Below are positions 28,450-39,660 of a stretch of DNA of 64,000 nucleotides, one piece after another. The DNA comes from Macquaria australasica (Eukaryota; Chordata; Actinopteri; Centrarchiformes; Percichthyidae). Position numbers and translations under genes: made by a program. The notes under the pieces are model-generated. The model did no database searches and was not told where the DNA came from. It saw only the letters and a list, made by a program, of their open reading frames with translations. Location of the stretch: assembly GCA_005408345.1 (NCBI GenBank), contig SEMN01000150.1, positions 434,001 to 498,000 on the forward strand, read 5' to 3'. The number at the start of each line of letters is the position of its first letter. The first letter of the stretch is position 1.

Positions 28450-28468
28450 CACACACACACACACACAC
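28450..28468. repeat. (AC)n microsatellite
   Basis: Nine AC units preceded by CTCTCTCT. Confidence 0.85.
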
Positions 28469-28890
28469 GTCAATGGATATGCACACTGGCAACACAAAGC
28501 AATATAAATTGCCAAAGGAAGCGAAAATTCACTATCTTGCAGAGGAAAATGTTGCATTGACACAAGCCTTAATGCAAAATATATGTAATGCGCCAGACTA
28601 AGAGCTCGTGACTCACAACTTCCAAATGAACATCAGTCTTGATTTACTATGAGATTTATGTATGCACTATGGTCAGATTTGTGGTCCATTCAATTAGTTC
28701 ACACTTAATGTGTCCAAAGTTTATTCCATTGAGTTTGACGTGTTAATTTATTAAAATCTTCTTCGAATCCTCCTTTTGAAAATACACTATACTATTGGCC
28801 TTTAATACGGTTGTAATGCGAGAATCTATTTGGTTGTTCTGGGTGACACAGTCCACTGTTCAGTGAAATCATCCCTTGGTTTACTTTGAT

Positions 28891-28898
28891 TATAAAAG
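28891..28898 (+). promoter_or_regulatory. candidate TATA box
   Basis: A perfect TATAAAAG lies 78 bases before the ATG of the candidate exon at 28969. TATA-like words are common in AT-rich DNA, so the call depends on the downstream exon being real. Confidence 0.3.
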
Positions 28899-28968
28899 TG
28901 GTTTGATCTCAAAGCTAAGTCTGAAGCTGGCTGGAAACTCGTAAACATAAACGCAACCTGATTTCAGC

Positions 28969-29073
28969 ATGCATGGCGCAGACTACCTGCAAGCTGTCAA
29001 CACATTCTTGGATCGCTACATCGCCTCTTCAAAGACCATTTATGCCCAGGGATTTGCATCACTCTCAAGACCG
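28969..29073 (+). CDS. candidate first coding exon of an unrecognised gene
   Basis: An ATG in good context (A at -3) opens a 35-codon frame that begins MHGADYLQAVNTFLDRY and ends Leu-Ser-Arg-Pro exactly at a strong donor CCG|GTGAGC (phase 0). A canonical TATAAAAG lies at 28891-28898, about 78 bases before the ATG, leaving room for a start site near 28920 and a short 5' UTR. I do not recognise the protein and see no signal peptide. A 35-codon open frame alone is not significant (roughly one in five by chance); the combination of TATA box, start context and donor is what makes it notable. It cannot be an in-frame alternative first exon of hoxc13a, because hoxc13a exon 2 needs phase 1. One possible partner exon in phase 0 lies at 31213-31302 (after TTTCCTGCAG, open to TAG), but many such acceptors exist. 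Confidence 0.28.
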
Positions 29074-32000
29074 GTGAGCTAATGTTTGAGAAGTAATAGT
29101 ATTGCCTTTTATTGGGATTGTATCGGCATGCAACCTATTGATACACATATGAAAGAGACACGGAGATCTCTGTCACAAAGTCATTTTGATGGAGGTACTG
29201 CACTGCAAAAATGTGTCTGATAGGTTTTCACTAAATCAGGGCAAAGAAAACAAATGTGACAGTTTCACTTGTTTCCATTGGAGTTTTTGGTTGCTGTGTC
29301 ATTATTATTTAAATAAGAGATATTCGATTTTGAAACAAGTGGGATTATAGTATAGACTTTAGCATTGTAGTAATGCAGGATCAAAATAGCACAGGCTGCA
29401 CATACTCTATGTATAGCCTATAAGGGCATGTTCTGCTTACATAAGCTCCATTGGCTCAGTCATGTGCACATGCAGTCAGTTCCTGAGAGCGGAATCCGCA
29501 GGTAGGCAACATTTGTATGGGGATGGATGCTCTCCCCTCCCCCACAAACCTCCGCATCAGACGGGCTCTCTCTCCGTCTGACAAGGCCTGTCTGGAAGGA
29601 CATGATGTCTGGTTGTCAAGATATTTACAGCAACACATCATGGCTGCTTGTCAAGATATTGATAGTTCTTTCTATTAACAGTTCCTGAAATAATTGAAAC
29701 CGCATCGGAGAAGAAATACTTCACTCATCCTGGCAGATTGTTTTTACGCTTTTAAGATAAGAAAAATATTTTTAAATGTAAAATAGACAAACGTTTGTAA
29801 AAAGGGACGTTTTTGCAGTGAAGTTCCACCACAAGCTGTATGAGTATACAGAGTACTAATGACCAGCCACCTTGAAGTTTAAAACGCGTCAAATGCACTC
29901 AAACTGACAAAGCAGCAGTTTTTGTATTATATTATACGTATTATACGTTTAGTCTGTGATGACAATTTCAATGTTTCAATGACACCACATAATCACAGCT
30001 TTAGCATTTTAGCAGTAGGCTATTGGAATTTAATTTGGCTTTTGAAATTTAGTTAAATAATACTGACAGCCACACGACTATTATTGATCTTCACTTTTTC
30101 CTTTCGTCCATGGCTACTTATTGCTGGTCGAGTTGTAGAAATTGTAATAGCCTACACTCTGTGGTGACTCTATGGTGAACATTTAAATCCAGCTGATTAC
30201 TTCCGCTTCAGTTTGCTCTTCGTAACCTATTTTAAGATTTACAAATTTCCATACACAGGCAATATCCAGTAGCATCTGCGCCGCATAAAGTAAAAGTTTA
30301 GGGTGGGTTATGGGTGAGAAATTGTTTATTTCAAACTGTCTCACTGAAAGGTAGTTTTGGTGGTAACATTAAATATAAAACAGCGCTGCAATGTGAAACT
30401 TGGACCTTGCGTAACTTAAAAAACCTGTCATCCTTTAAGAATCCACCTGTGTGTCTACAACCTGTCCACTGTCGATGAAAGATGATAAAAACAAAAGTTA
30501 ACATTTAAAGTTTGATATAATTTTAGAATTCACTGTCAATTATTTTTTTTGCAGGGCGTGTATTAGACACTGGCTCTATCGTCGTTGGCATGCATGTGGT
30601 TTAAGAGAGGGCTGCTGGTGTCTGCAGGGCACTGCGCAATTTGCTGTAGTGGAAATGCGCCAGACGGTTAAATATAATAATATAATATATATAATATTAG
30701 GCAAATCATTTATTTGCTCTCACAGTAACTGTATAATAATTGTAGTAGTTCTTGCAAAAGTTAAAAAAGAGAAAATGCTTTATTTATGAATTCTATAGTT
30801 GTCCCTGCATTAAAAGGTTTTACTTTGTTATGCTGTTTTTATTTTAAAAAAAATCCATATTTTTAGTCTCAGTTTAGGAGGAAACCACAGACAGGCTTAA
30901 CGTGTGATTTACAGTTATTGCAACATATAAAGTGTAACTTAAAGAAATCATAGTACTTTTTTTCCCTAAACTTAACAACTTTAACTATTATTTGAGACTT
31001 TGCCGCCCATTTGACCAACGCTATATCATCCGTGTATTCCTCAATGCAAAACTATTACCATGACCTGCAAACATTTGGAGATAATGTGGAAGTTAAAAAT
31101 GCACCGAACTAATAATAACATACCATCATTTATAAATTGCAGGATAAAAAAGGCGTCATCTCCTAAAGTCTGAGCTTTCATGGAAAATATGTTAGTTTGG
31201 AAGGAACCTGTTTCCTGCAGCGCAAAAGCTGTCAAATTCCTGATCCTTTAAATAAAGACACAAGGGAGTATTTGGACTTCTCTCCCTCTTCACACACACA
31301 GCAAATATTTTAGATTAAGGGTCTCTAAATAACAGCTAGTTTGCATGCATACTCTAGTGTGAAGTTCATTCTTGTCTGTCTAGACTCTGATTACGACCCT
31401 GTTTGTCTGCGTTTTTTTACCTTGACCTTGGACTTCCGTGCAGCTGCCGTTGCATGAGCCCTTCGTAGTTGTAATTTCCTTGAGACAAAAGAACTTTAGT
31501 CTCTGTCCGAGGAAAGGGCAGGGGTCTAGCTTCCTTAGTATACAAATACACAACGGTGGCCAGATTATTCCCAAGGCAACTCAGCAGTGCAAAAATGTTG
31601 ATAAACTAGGCACCCTTCGTATAGAGCAGCTTGTAGCCTGCTTTATGAGTGACTCATGGGATAGGCATCACAAGCCTATTTTATGGATACTTTGTGGGCC
31701 TATCCCGTCGGTAATATTTCAAACTCCAAAATACAGTCAAGTTTTAAATATTAATCTAAGTAGGCTATTTTTAAAGAAAGGGCCGCAGAGGAGAGGATTA
31801 GAGGATTTCCGCAACTGTTGTGATTATAGGGCCTGGCGACGAGACGAACTAAAAAGACGATTTGGATTTTGAAAAGAGCTTTTGCCAGTGGACAGTCCTG
31901 CAAATCTAAAAGAGGACGCGTGTAAAATAGTGGCGGAAGAGTTCCTGGGAGAAATGGGTCCGCATCTCTACCATGGTGTCTAATAAAGGTCTGTAGCCTA

Positions 32001-32429
32001 CACACAGTCCAGCTGAAAGCGTCCCCTTGTTCTTATTTTTGCCTGGAAGCGTCAACATCCACTTGTATGGTATGAATGAATAGTCTGGTGGAGCTGAAAC
32101 ATCACATGAATTCGTTAAATGGTCATTAGTAATGGGCACGTTATTGCTGAAAAAGCTTTTGGGCCTAACCGAAAATATTACGACGGAACGTATCTTTGCC
32201 AAAACATATCGTGAAATAGTTGTATATAAACTAAAGGATGCTATTATTCATTGTAGTTGATTACTGTAATTATATCATCAAATTAAAGGTACACTATGTA
32301 CTGAAATGTAAGCAATGACGGCATCTTACCTGGAATACAGCTTTCACCTCGTCATGTGGCTGTTACTGCGAACTCATTCAACACATTCAACTTTGCTAAT
32401 TTCCGAAACTAGTTCTGCATATCGCACAC

Positions 32430-32482
<53 letters not shown>

Positions 32483-33185
32483 CCTGTAGATACAAAATTA
32501 ATTTATTTTTACATGACTGATTAAATAAAAATGAATCACTCCATGCAAAAAAAGAAGTTAGAAGCTGCTATATTTAGGCTTCACAATATCAACCTCTGAA
32601 AGGCAACATTATTAGTTAACATAATTATTATGCACTGCTGGATCAGTAATACTCCACATCTAGGTTTGGTCACAGAATCTCATCTCAGCATGTTAATAGG
32701 TGACCCAGTGGCAGTTATATACGGGTTTAAAGGAAATGCGTCCTTCAAAAAAGGAGTCCTGATAAGATTGGACGGTTTACAGATACACATTTGCTTTGAC
32801 AGCTCTGTATTTCTTAATGCGTAATACTTTGTTAAACATGATAGATATTAAATTGACTACAGGCCAGGGATCCCAGCTTAAACAATTTTCTATTTATTAT
32901 TGCATTTAATAATCAAACTAAACTTCAGCCGCAGCATATCTTCTCCACTAAGTGAAACGCAAAGTTTGCGCAGCGATGCGTCAGGAAGCAAGTTCAATGA
33001 TTAGATTAGATAGAGATTTAGTTAGAAATATAAATGTTTTATTTTCCATGTACCAACTGTGATATGTATCATAGGCTATTATATTCTCTGGCAGTCCTCG
33101 TAGTCGGCCAAATTTCACAGGTTGTTTTCGTTTGCCCCAATCTTAAAAGTATCCAAACTCCCCTTTAAGGGTGTGGGTCTAAGTG
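29074..33185. other. region between candidate exon and hoxc13a promoter
   Basis: No recognised gene. It holds a CAAGGTCA half-site in minus orientation (31423-31430) and the AC microsatellite at 32433. The longest open frame (31438-31872, 144 codons) has no recognisable domain and is overlapped by open frames on the other strand. Confidence 0.5.
32433..32475. repeat. (AC)n microsatellite
   Basis: About 21 AC units, about 1 kb upstream of hoxc13a. Confidence 0.9.
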
Positions 33186-33441
33186 ATTTAAGCCAATGAT
33201 ATGACTCGGTATTCTGCAGGAAAAAACTGTGACATGTGAGGCAGTGGGTCTTTAAAGGGCTGCTCTGCCCCAACTCGCAAGCCCAATCTCGTAGGACTTG
33301 TTAGCGTATCACGTGCCAGATTCTTAATGAAGTGGACACACGAGGGCCTCGTGTGCGCATGCGCTTGGTGTAAAATGTAGTTGGAAATGAGGTGTCCGTC
33401 TTGGAGTAGTCGACTTTTAAAAAGCATCGGCAGCCCCTGAT
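33186..33441 (+). promoter_or_regulatory. hoxc13a: hoxc13a proximal promoter and 5' UTR
   Basis: Immediately upstream of the hoxc13a start are a CCAAT box (33193-33197), a palindromic E-box CACGTG (33310-33315), a perfect NRF1-type palindrome TGCGCATGCGC (33354-33364) and a TTTAAAAA tract (33415-33423). No consensus TATA box is visible. The motifs are seen directly; that they work as promoter elements is inference from position. The transcription start is not determinable here. Confidence 0.5.
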
Positions 33442-34105
33442 ATGACGACTTCGCTGGTTCTGCATCCACGCTGGGCGGACACCTTGATGTACGTTTATGA
33501 AAAAAGCCCGAATGAAAACAACCAGAATAAAAGCCAAACAATGGAGGGACTGAGCGGTAATTGCCCTGCGACCCACTGCAGGGACCTGATGTCGCACCCC
33601 GCGCTGGGACGACATTCTGGCACCATAGCGACCCACCAGGGCTCCGTCTACTCGGATATTTCCTCTCCAGACACCGGCCGGCAGTGTCCCGCTCCTCAAA
33701 CATCATCCAGTGCATCTTTGAGCTACGGTTATCCCTTTGGAAACCCATATTACGGCTGTAGATTATCTCATTCGCACAACGTGAACTTGCAGCAGAAGCC
33801 TTGCTCGTACCATCCCGCAGAGAAATATGCGGAGCCCAGCACAGCGCTTCCCACGGAAGAACTGTCTACTAGGGCGAAAGAGTTTGCCTTTTACCCGAGT
33901 TTCGCCAGCTCATATCAGGCTGTTCCTGGATACCTCGACGTGTCGGTGGTGCCCAGTATCAGTGCCCATCCTGAACCACGGCACGACGCCTTGATCCCCA
34001 TGGAGGGCTACCAGCACTGGGCTCTTTCCAATGGCTGGGATGGGCAGGTGTACTGCTCCAAAGAGCAAACGCAGTCAACTCATCTTTGGAAATCACCCTT
34101 TCCAG
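33442..34105 (+). CDS. hoxc13a: hoxc13a exon 1: N-terminal region of posterior Hox protein HoxC13a
   Basis: First coding exon of a two-exon Hox13-group gene (CDS 33442-34105 joined to 36436-36692, 306 residues). The protein opens MTTSLVLHPRW, the characteristic HoxC13 start, and continues through the Ser/Tyr-rich N-terminal Hox13 region, including FAFYPSFASSYQAVPGYLDV at about residues 150-170 and a WDGQVYC stretch near the exon end. The product is a nuclear sequence-specific transcription factor; family knowledge places it in tail-bud, fin and skin/appendage programmes. The start codon at 33442 is the first ATG of the conserved frame, and no conserved sequence extends upstream. The exon ends CCAG|GTACGG, leaving one base (phase 1). 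The exon is much less AT-rich than its flanks. Paralogue assignment to the 'a' copy rests on remembered sequence similarity and is slightly less certain than the Hox13/HoxC call. Confidence 0.97.
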
Positions 34106-36188
34106 GTACGGAAAAATTATGTTTATTTCTTTCTTTTTTAAGTTGTCTCCAGCAGGCTGGAATTCATATGTTAGTCCAGCGGCTTGTAGGGGTTTAATAC
34201 CTGTGTCATCACATTAACAAAGCTATTTAAATGTAGTCAGATATTTTTACTCTGCTGAGATGTTATTGCTTAGTCAATGCATTTTATTGTGTTAAGGTGC
34301 CAATATCAATTTACACAGAAGTCGAGGGAAACTCTAAATGTGCTGAATAAACATGCAACTGTCCAGCACCATGTCAGTTATTATATGTCCTTTATGGACT
34401 CTGCTAGTGTAGTCAGTGATATTCTTCAGTTTGACGTGAAACGAATCATCATGCATTTTGTTAGTAGTGTGCGTAAAAATGACAATCAGAATTGTGAGTT
34501 CAGGGAGCTTTCCAGTTGCATGGCCATTTAATGGTAAATATAAATTCAGAAACGGAGCATTTGGTTTCAGCAGTTTGCAGGTTTTTTTCTTTTAAGTCAT
34601 ATGATGAATATTGAGTTTCAGTCACGTAGAATAGAAGGCGCATACCTTTGCCCCCAGTTTGACAATAAGCTAGCCTATACTGTGTTTGGATTGTGCCAAT
34701 AAATCTCAGCGCCCTGCGATATGTCCACAGTCTTGCATATACCCGGATGCATCTGCCTTACATTGAATTGCATACAGACCTCATCACCATGTTACACAAA
34801 TGGTTCACACTGTAATTCAGGCTAGCCCTTTTGCTTTAGTCACTATCATACAACATGCGTGATATATCATAATGCACACTGGGGCCCGAACAGTATGCAG
34901 TTTACAGAGTGTTTACTAGACTGCTTCTTTTACCACAAGGGCTTATTATCTTTGTGAAATCTGCAGGTATTTTAATCTCAGATAGGGATGTTCTCAAACC
35001 TCGACTGTACTTCCCACACGACATTTGCCCCCCCATTATATTTAAAATACACAAGAGCAAGCCACGCAAGCACGGGCACGCCGTCAAATGCGCGCGCCCA
35101 CACGCACAAAAACACAAGCGCGCGCTGTCCATGTCTTTCTGTGTCGCTTCAGACATATACACACACAGCCTACACACAAACTGACGCACACAGACACAAA
35201 ATTATTTTGCTTTAAAATGAAAAAAATACACTAACAGTGAACTCCACTCAGTCATCCTCAATTTACCTCAATTTATAACAGAATATGTAATATATAATAA
35301 TAATAATAATAACAAGGATGTCATGAAGATATTGTTTGTTTGAATATCCATTGGCCTGTATTAAGATCCACCATAATCGTGTATGCACATGAACTGTGGA
35401 GAACTATCCTCAACTCCTGACTGTTAAATTACATGGGGGTAAAAAGCTATATGTCTCACAGCTTGCCACTTTTTCTCAAGGTATTGCCATACTTGTCCTG
35501 TCATGTTTCTCATTGGCTGCTTTGCACTCAGCTCTAGCCTTGGCGAAACGGTGTAGTCCCAGAACTTTGCTTACCTGAACAAATAAGGTATCCACTGCTA
35601 AAAGGTTTTTGCGCATGTTTGAATTTTAGAGAAATTCAGGGAAGTGTTTAGAAATTGTGAACTTTTAAATAAATTACGTGTAACACGTGTAACTTTATGA
35701 TTATACAAAACTTAAAGTTTTCAATTGTTATCAGTTTAGTTGCCAGCTTGTGATTTATTTTTTTCTAACAGGCACTAACCGGCGTATTGCGCCCACATTG
35801 AGAATCATTGTAGTTTATAGTCTTACCCCGCAGTTTAATCCAACATCTCTACAAGAGATTTATCTAAGATACCATTAACAAGGTTTGTTGTGTAGTTTAC
35901 TAGATAGTCAGCCAGCAGATTAAGTATTGACATGCAGCCTAAGAAAAAACATTGACCACTGGATATTGGAAACAATGCACAATTGTAGTGGCTGCAGCTT
36001 GATAGTGATAGTTAGTTTACAGAAACAAAGGATAACCTTTCACTATGTAACACAAACGGAATACATTTTACATTAGTGAACTCTGTTAGACGATTTTATA
36101 ATTGCGTTCCTATATGTCAGGTGCAGTACACCTGAGATCCTGACTGCAACAACATTTCTGTTGTGTGCCCCTTCATGCCCCAACAACA

Positions 36189-36223
<35 letters not shown>

Positions 36224-36435
36224 CTGAGACAGATCCGGGGTTCGACCTTAAAAATTAAATTATTTTGAAACTACTTTCTTATTTTCTGTCAGGTAAAGTC
36301 AGTGATTAAATCTAAACATTGCCCAGTTTGCTTCAGAAATAGGCCACTCTTGTCAACAGCAGTGCTGCAGATTTTGCGGTGTTTTTGCGCATAGTCTAAT
36401 ATTTTCCTGGCATTTTGTTTCTCCTTTTCTTACAG
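34106..36435 (+). other. hoxc13a: hoxc13a intron
   Basis: A 2330-base intron bounded by GTACGG and TTACAG. It holds an alternating purine-pyrimidine, CpG-rich stretch rich in CACG, CGCG and ACAC at about 35060-35205, and a (CA)n microsatellite at 36190-36220. Open frames inside it are short and show no Hox-like or other recognisable sequence. Confidence 0.9.
36190..36220. repeat. (CA)n microsatellite in the hoxc13a intron
   Basis: About 15 CA units, 215 bases before the exon 2 acceptor. Confidence 0.9.
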
Positions 36436-36692
36436 ATGTCGTGCCATTGCAGCCTGAGGTCAGTAGTTATCGTCGTGGGCGTAAAAAGCGTGTCCCTTAC
36501 ACCAAGATCCAGCTGAAGGAGCTGGAGAAAGAGTACGCAGCCAGCAAGTTCATCACCAAAGACAAGAGAAGGCGCATCTCGGCTTCCACCAACCTCTCAG
36601 AGCGTCAAGTCACCATCTGGTTCCAAAACCGGCGAGTCAAGGAGAAAAAATTTGTCAGTAAATCCAAGACCAATCACATGCACACCACTTGA
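36436..36692 (+). CDS. hoxc13a: hoxc13a exon 2: homeodomain
   Basis: Second and last coding exon. The acceptor is a pyrimidine-rich tract ending TTACAG, and the split codon joins as G|AT (Asp222). The homeodomain spans about residues 236-295, starting GRKKRVPYTK. The recognition helix contains the invariant WFQNRR with Trp at homeodomain position 48 (residue 283). It is followed by an 11-residue basic tail ending NHMHTT and then TGA. Position 47 is Ile and the helix-3 sequence reads VTIWFQNRRVKEKK, the Hox13-type variant (VTIWFQ rather than the VKIWFQ of hoxc12a and hoxc11a in this window). No hexapeptide (YPWM) is present, as usual for Hox13. The intron from exon 1 is 2330 bases. Confidence 0.98.
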
Positions 36693-37685
36693 TAAGATCA
36701 GCGACCTCCTTGAAACTGCAACTCATACCTTCCAAAACATCATGCCACATATTTACCTCTTGCATCGAAAATCGTGGCTGAAGAACATTTTGGCTGAGTG
36801 TTTTTTTTATTTTTTTATTTAAGTTTCATCATCTCCATCGACCATGCCACCACGCCCCCTGTTTTCAAGTTAGAGATAATGCTCTAAAAACTGTGAAAAT
36901 ATTGAAAATTCACTTCACATTTGTTTTATATGAATGTACATATATAAATATATAATATTTAAAACGATATCTGTATTTCAAAGACAAGTATTGCGTGTTT
37001 TTCCTTTTTCTCCTTTTTCTCCTTTTTTTTTTTCCTTTTTCAAGCCAAATCTGAAAAGGAGCTGATGACATTTCTAAGACTTGCAACGGGCAAGAATGGG
37101 CAGAACAGAGGAGACGGTTCATTTGATGTCATTTTAGAAAGATAATCGCCACATGGACAGGAATTGTGGCATAATGGCACGTTGAACTTGAGACTTCTTC
37201 GACAATAAGCTCCCAGAGAGGACTTTCGAGAGAAAGAATGATTTTTCTTTTTATTCCTTCTGAATTTCAAAAGCTATGTTCCTCTGTGTGGGATATGTTC
37301 TCTTAAGCCTGGGGTAAAACAAAGGCTGCTATGTTGTTAATCTGTATAGTGCAATGCCTTTATTATTTAATTCATGTATGGTAGTATGGCGGAACTGTAA
37401 ACTGGAATATCCCAAGACCTGTATGTTTTCCTTTGTCAGTGAAGGATTCTGTCATGCAACTGGAATGATTGTAAACAAATTAAAGTCAGTGAGTATTACA
37501 CATAAATGCACAATCGTTTATTTTTTATTTTTTTGTCTTTGTTAGTGTAGCATTGCAGCTGATCACACGCCTTGTACGAAGCCTGTAATTTCTACTTTCG
37601 TGCAGTATGTCAACTGTATTGTGGTGTTGAATTACGTACTGGTAAACGTGTTTCATAAATAAATGATGATTATGAAAATGCTTAA
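36693..37685 (+). other. hoxc13a: hoxc13a 3' UTR
   Basis: AT-rich, non-coding sequence follows the hoxc13a stop codon. A canonical AATAAA lies at 37658-37663, with a weaker ATTAAA at 37479-37484. I infer a 3' UTR of about 0.8-1.0 kb. The exact cleavage site cannot be read from sequence alone. The stretch includes pyrimidine runs at 36999-37040. Confidence 0.6.
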
Positions 37686-39389
37686 ATATTCAAGTCAATC
37701 AACCACCCTACTTGCAGCATTTCCTTTCGTTTCAAGTTACACATGGTGTCATTAAGCAGCAAAAGCTCTACCCGCTTTCGCTTTTTCTCTTCAAGTTGAG
37801 TCTATAACATCAGCAGCGGATGGGCGAGTGAAGATTTTATGTTGCAAAGTGCTTGATTAAGACTTATTGGGCATCCTGGAGTCTCGTTAATGGCAACAGG
37901 AGATGATACAGTGTTTGCGCACGGTTAGTGAGCTGCAGCGCCCGTTTTCGGACACTTGCAAACTAAGAAAAATACCAAATGAATCGTGATATTTGGACTA
38001 ATTTCTATTCCAGATAGAAATATTATATTAAGACTTGCAGGATCTTTCAGATGGATCCGTTTAGAGGAACACGGTCGGCGGTTGAAACTCGCTTTGTCCA
38101 AACCCATCCCGCCCTGTCCTCCAACTCCCACCACATTTTGAATTAAAGTTAATCTCAGAGATGGTTTACCTGTTAATTGGCAGAAGTTCAATTGGCAGAA
38201 TCATGGCAAACAGGCCGAAGGGCAAATGAGGCGATGCATGCCTCAGCTCTCACAGACACATTTACTGGGTTACCACAGAGTATTATTTTCAGTCCTTTTC
38301 ATATTCCAAATTAGTTATTGTTGGTCTAATAATAGGAACATTATAACCCGCATTCTGTAAGAGTTCAACGAGCACTTTCCCTTCCCCGTCGCCGTCCAGT
38401 GTATTTAAGTTAATTTGCCCACACTTTATTTAGCTTTCTGTAAGATATTAAGAAGACATAATCAAAATGGCAACGCATTTGCTTGCGTAAATGTACTTCT
38501 ACAGCACGTAATACCCGTATAGTCTTGCAGCCCCGCGCGTATTTGGATTTTAGTTAGACCCTGATAACACTGAGTTTCAGTATGTGAAAAGCACAGGTGA
38601 GTTTTGCAATGCACTTGAGGATGCATTTGATTCTGTCTTCTATATGAACTCCTTCTTTTATTAATCTACACACGTATTAATAGTAAGAATACACATGCGC
38701 TTACACACACAGCGCGCAAGAATCAGTCCAAAGCTGCATTGCAGATCGGGTCTCTATAGTTTTGTTTACAAATTCTGTATTTACTATTTACATAGGCCTA
38801 TGTTATATACCACATACATACGGGAGACTTTTTTTGAACTTGTGTTATCAAGTAAAAAGGCCTTAATGTCTCACAGGCAAGTCAGGCTACTTCAGTTACA
38901 GTTATGAAAGTGGAAAGAGGAAAATATGTGGGAAAATTTACATTGAAACACGACTGTCTTGAGAATAATCAAAGTTGAAGGTAGTTTACTTTAAGATACT
39001 TAAGACTAGTCTATCTAAAATCCGTAATTTCAGTTTTTAATCTGAATAAACATTAACGCAGATTAGTCATCATGGTAGACGTAAATGAATGAATACGGCC
39101 TCTGTCTTTTTATTTAGTCAAAATAATTCGCGCTTGAGGCCTTAATATTAGCCTAATAAGTCTAATGGTGTAGCTGTAACCGAAAATGTTATTCCCACAA
39201 TATAGCCTATAGTTAGTGTGTGATTTTTCTTTTTTGTTTTGTAGTTGGCTGGACTCTGGTCACTTTTTCCAACTCTACAGATCTTTCGAGGTTGTTGATT
39301 AGAATCCAATCCGTCAGACTTCAGGTTTTTGTTTTGCCTGGGTCCTGGATTTTCAGTCCTTGTGGAAAGTTCTGGGTCTCCTGATTTAC

Positions 39390-39660
39390 CCTTGACCATG
39401 ACTATGCAGTCACTTTGACCTTGACATCACAGCAGATTGTGAATAATAAATAGGGGGCTGGACACCAATGCCGGCGGTTTGTTTGTAGGCAAACAAGGTG
39501 TTATTTCCCTGTCTAGACAGCCGTGCTTAATGACATGCCATAAATACATAAAAAAGGGGAAGTGTAGCATATCCTCTGACCTGCATTTCTGACCATCTCT
39601 CAGAGCTTTGCATTAACATTTGGGCTCTGTTCTTTTGTGTTTTGCAGAAGTCCTCTAAAA
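39390..39660. promoter_or_regulatory. candidate cis-regulatory module between hoxc13a and hoxc12a
   Basis: In about 270 bases there are: an extended nuclear-receptor half-site TCAAGGTCA (minus strand, 39416-39424); an inverted forkhead-type pair TTTGTTTGTAGGCAAACAA (39478-39496); a perfect Smad-type palindrome TGTCTAGACA (39510-39519); a homeodomain-type pair CATAAATACATAAA (39539-39552); and a pyrimidine-rich TTTTGTGTTTTGCAG that looks like a splice acceptor. The motifs are seen; enhancer function is inference. Confidence 0.35.

Larger units (their letters stand above)
16801..28890. other. 5' flank of the HoxC cluster without recognised interspersed repeats
   Basis: About 12 kb. It contains the two weak exon candidates at 17584 and 18324, the poly-T, poly-C and AT simple repeats, and a 59-codon open frame at 26401-26580. 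No recognisable domain. Low repeat content next to a Hox cluster suggests regulatory DNA, but this is inference. Confidence 0.5.

Noticed and set aside
31438..31872. 144-codon plus-strand open frame
   Set aside because: No recognisable domain, unfavourable composition, and overlapping open frames on the other strand; a length like this is expected by chance in a 64 kb window.
33188..33748. 186- and 132-codon minus-strand open frames across hoxc13a exon 1
   Set aside because: They are antisense shadows of the conserved hoxc13a coding exon, with no recognisable protein sequence and no splice or promoter structure.
36236..36250. GGGGTTCGACC, resembling a tRNA B box
   Set aside because: No matching A box or cloverleaf-forming sequence is found upstream.
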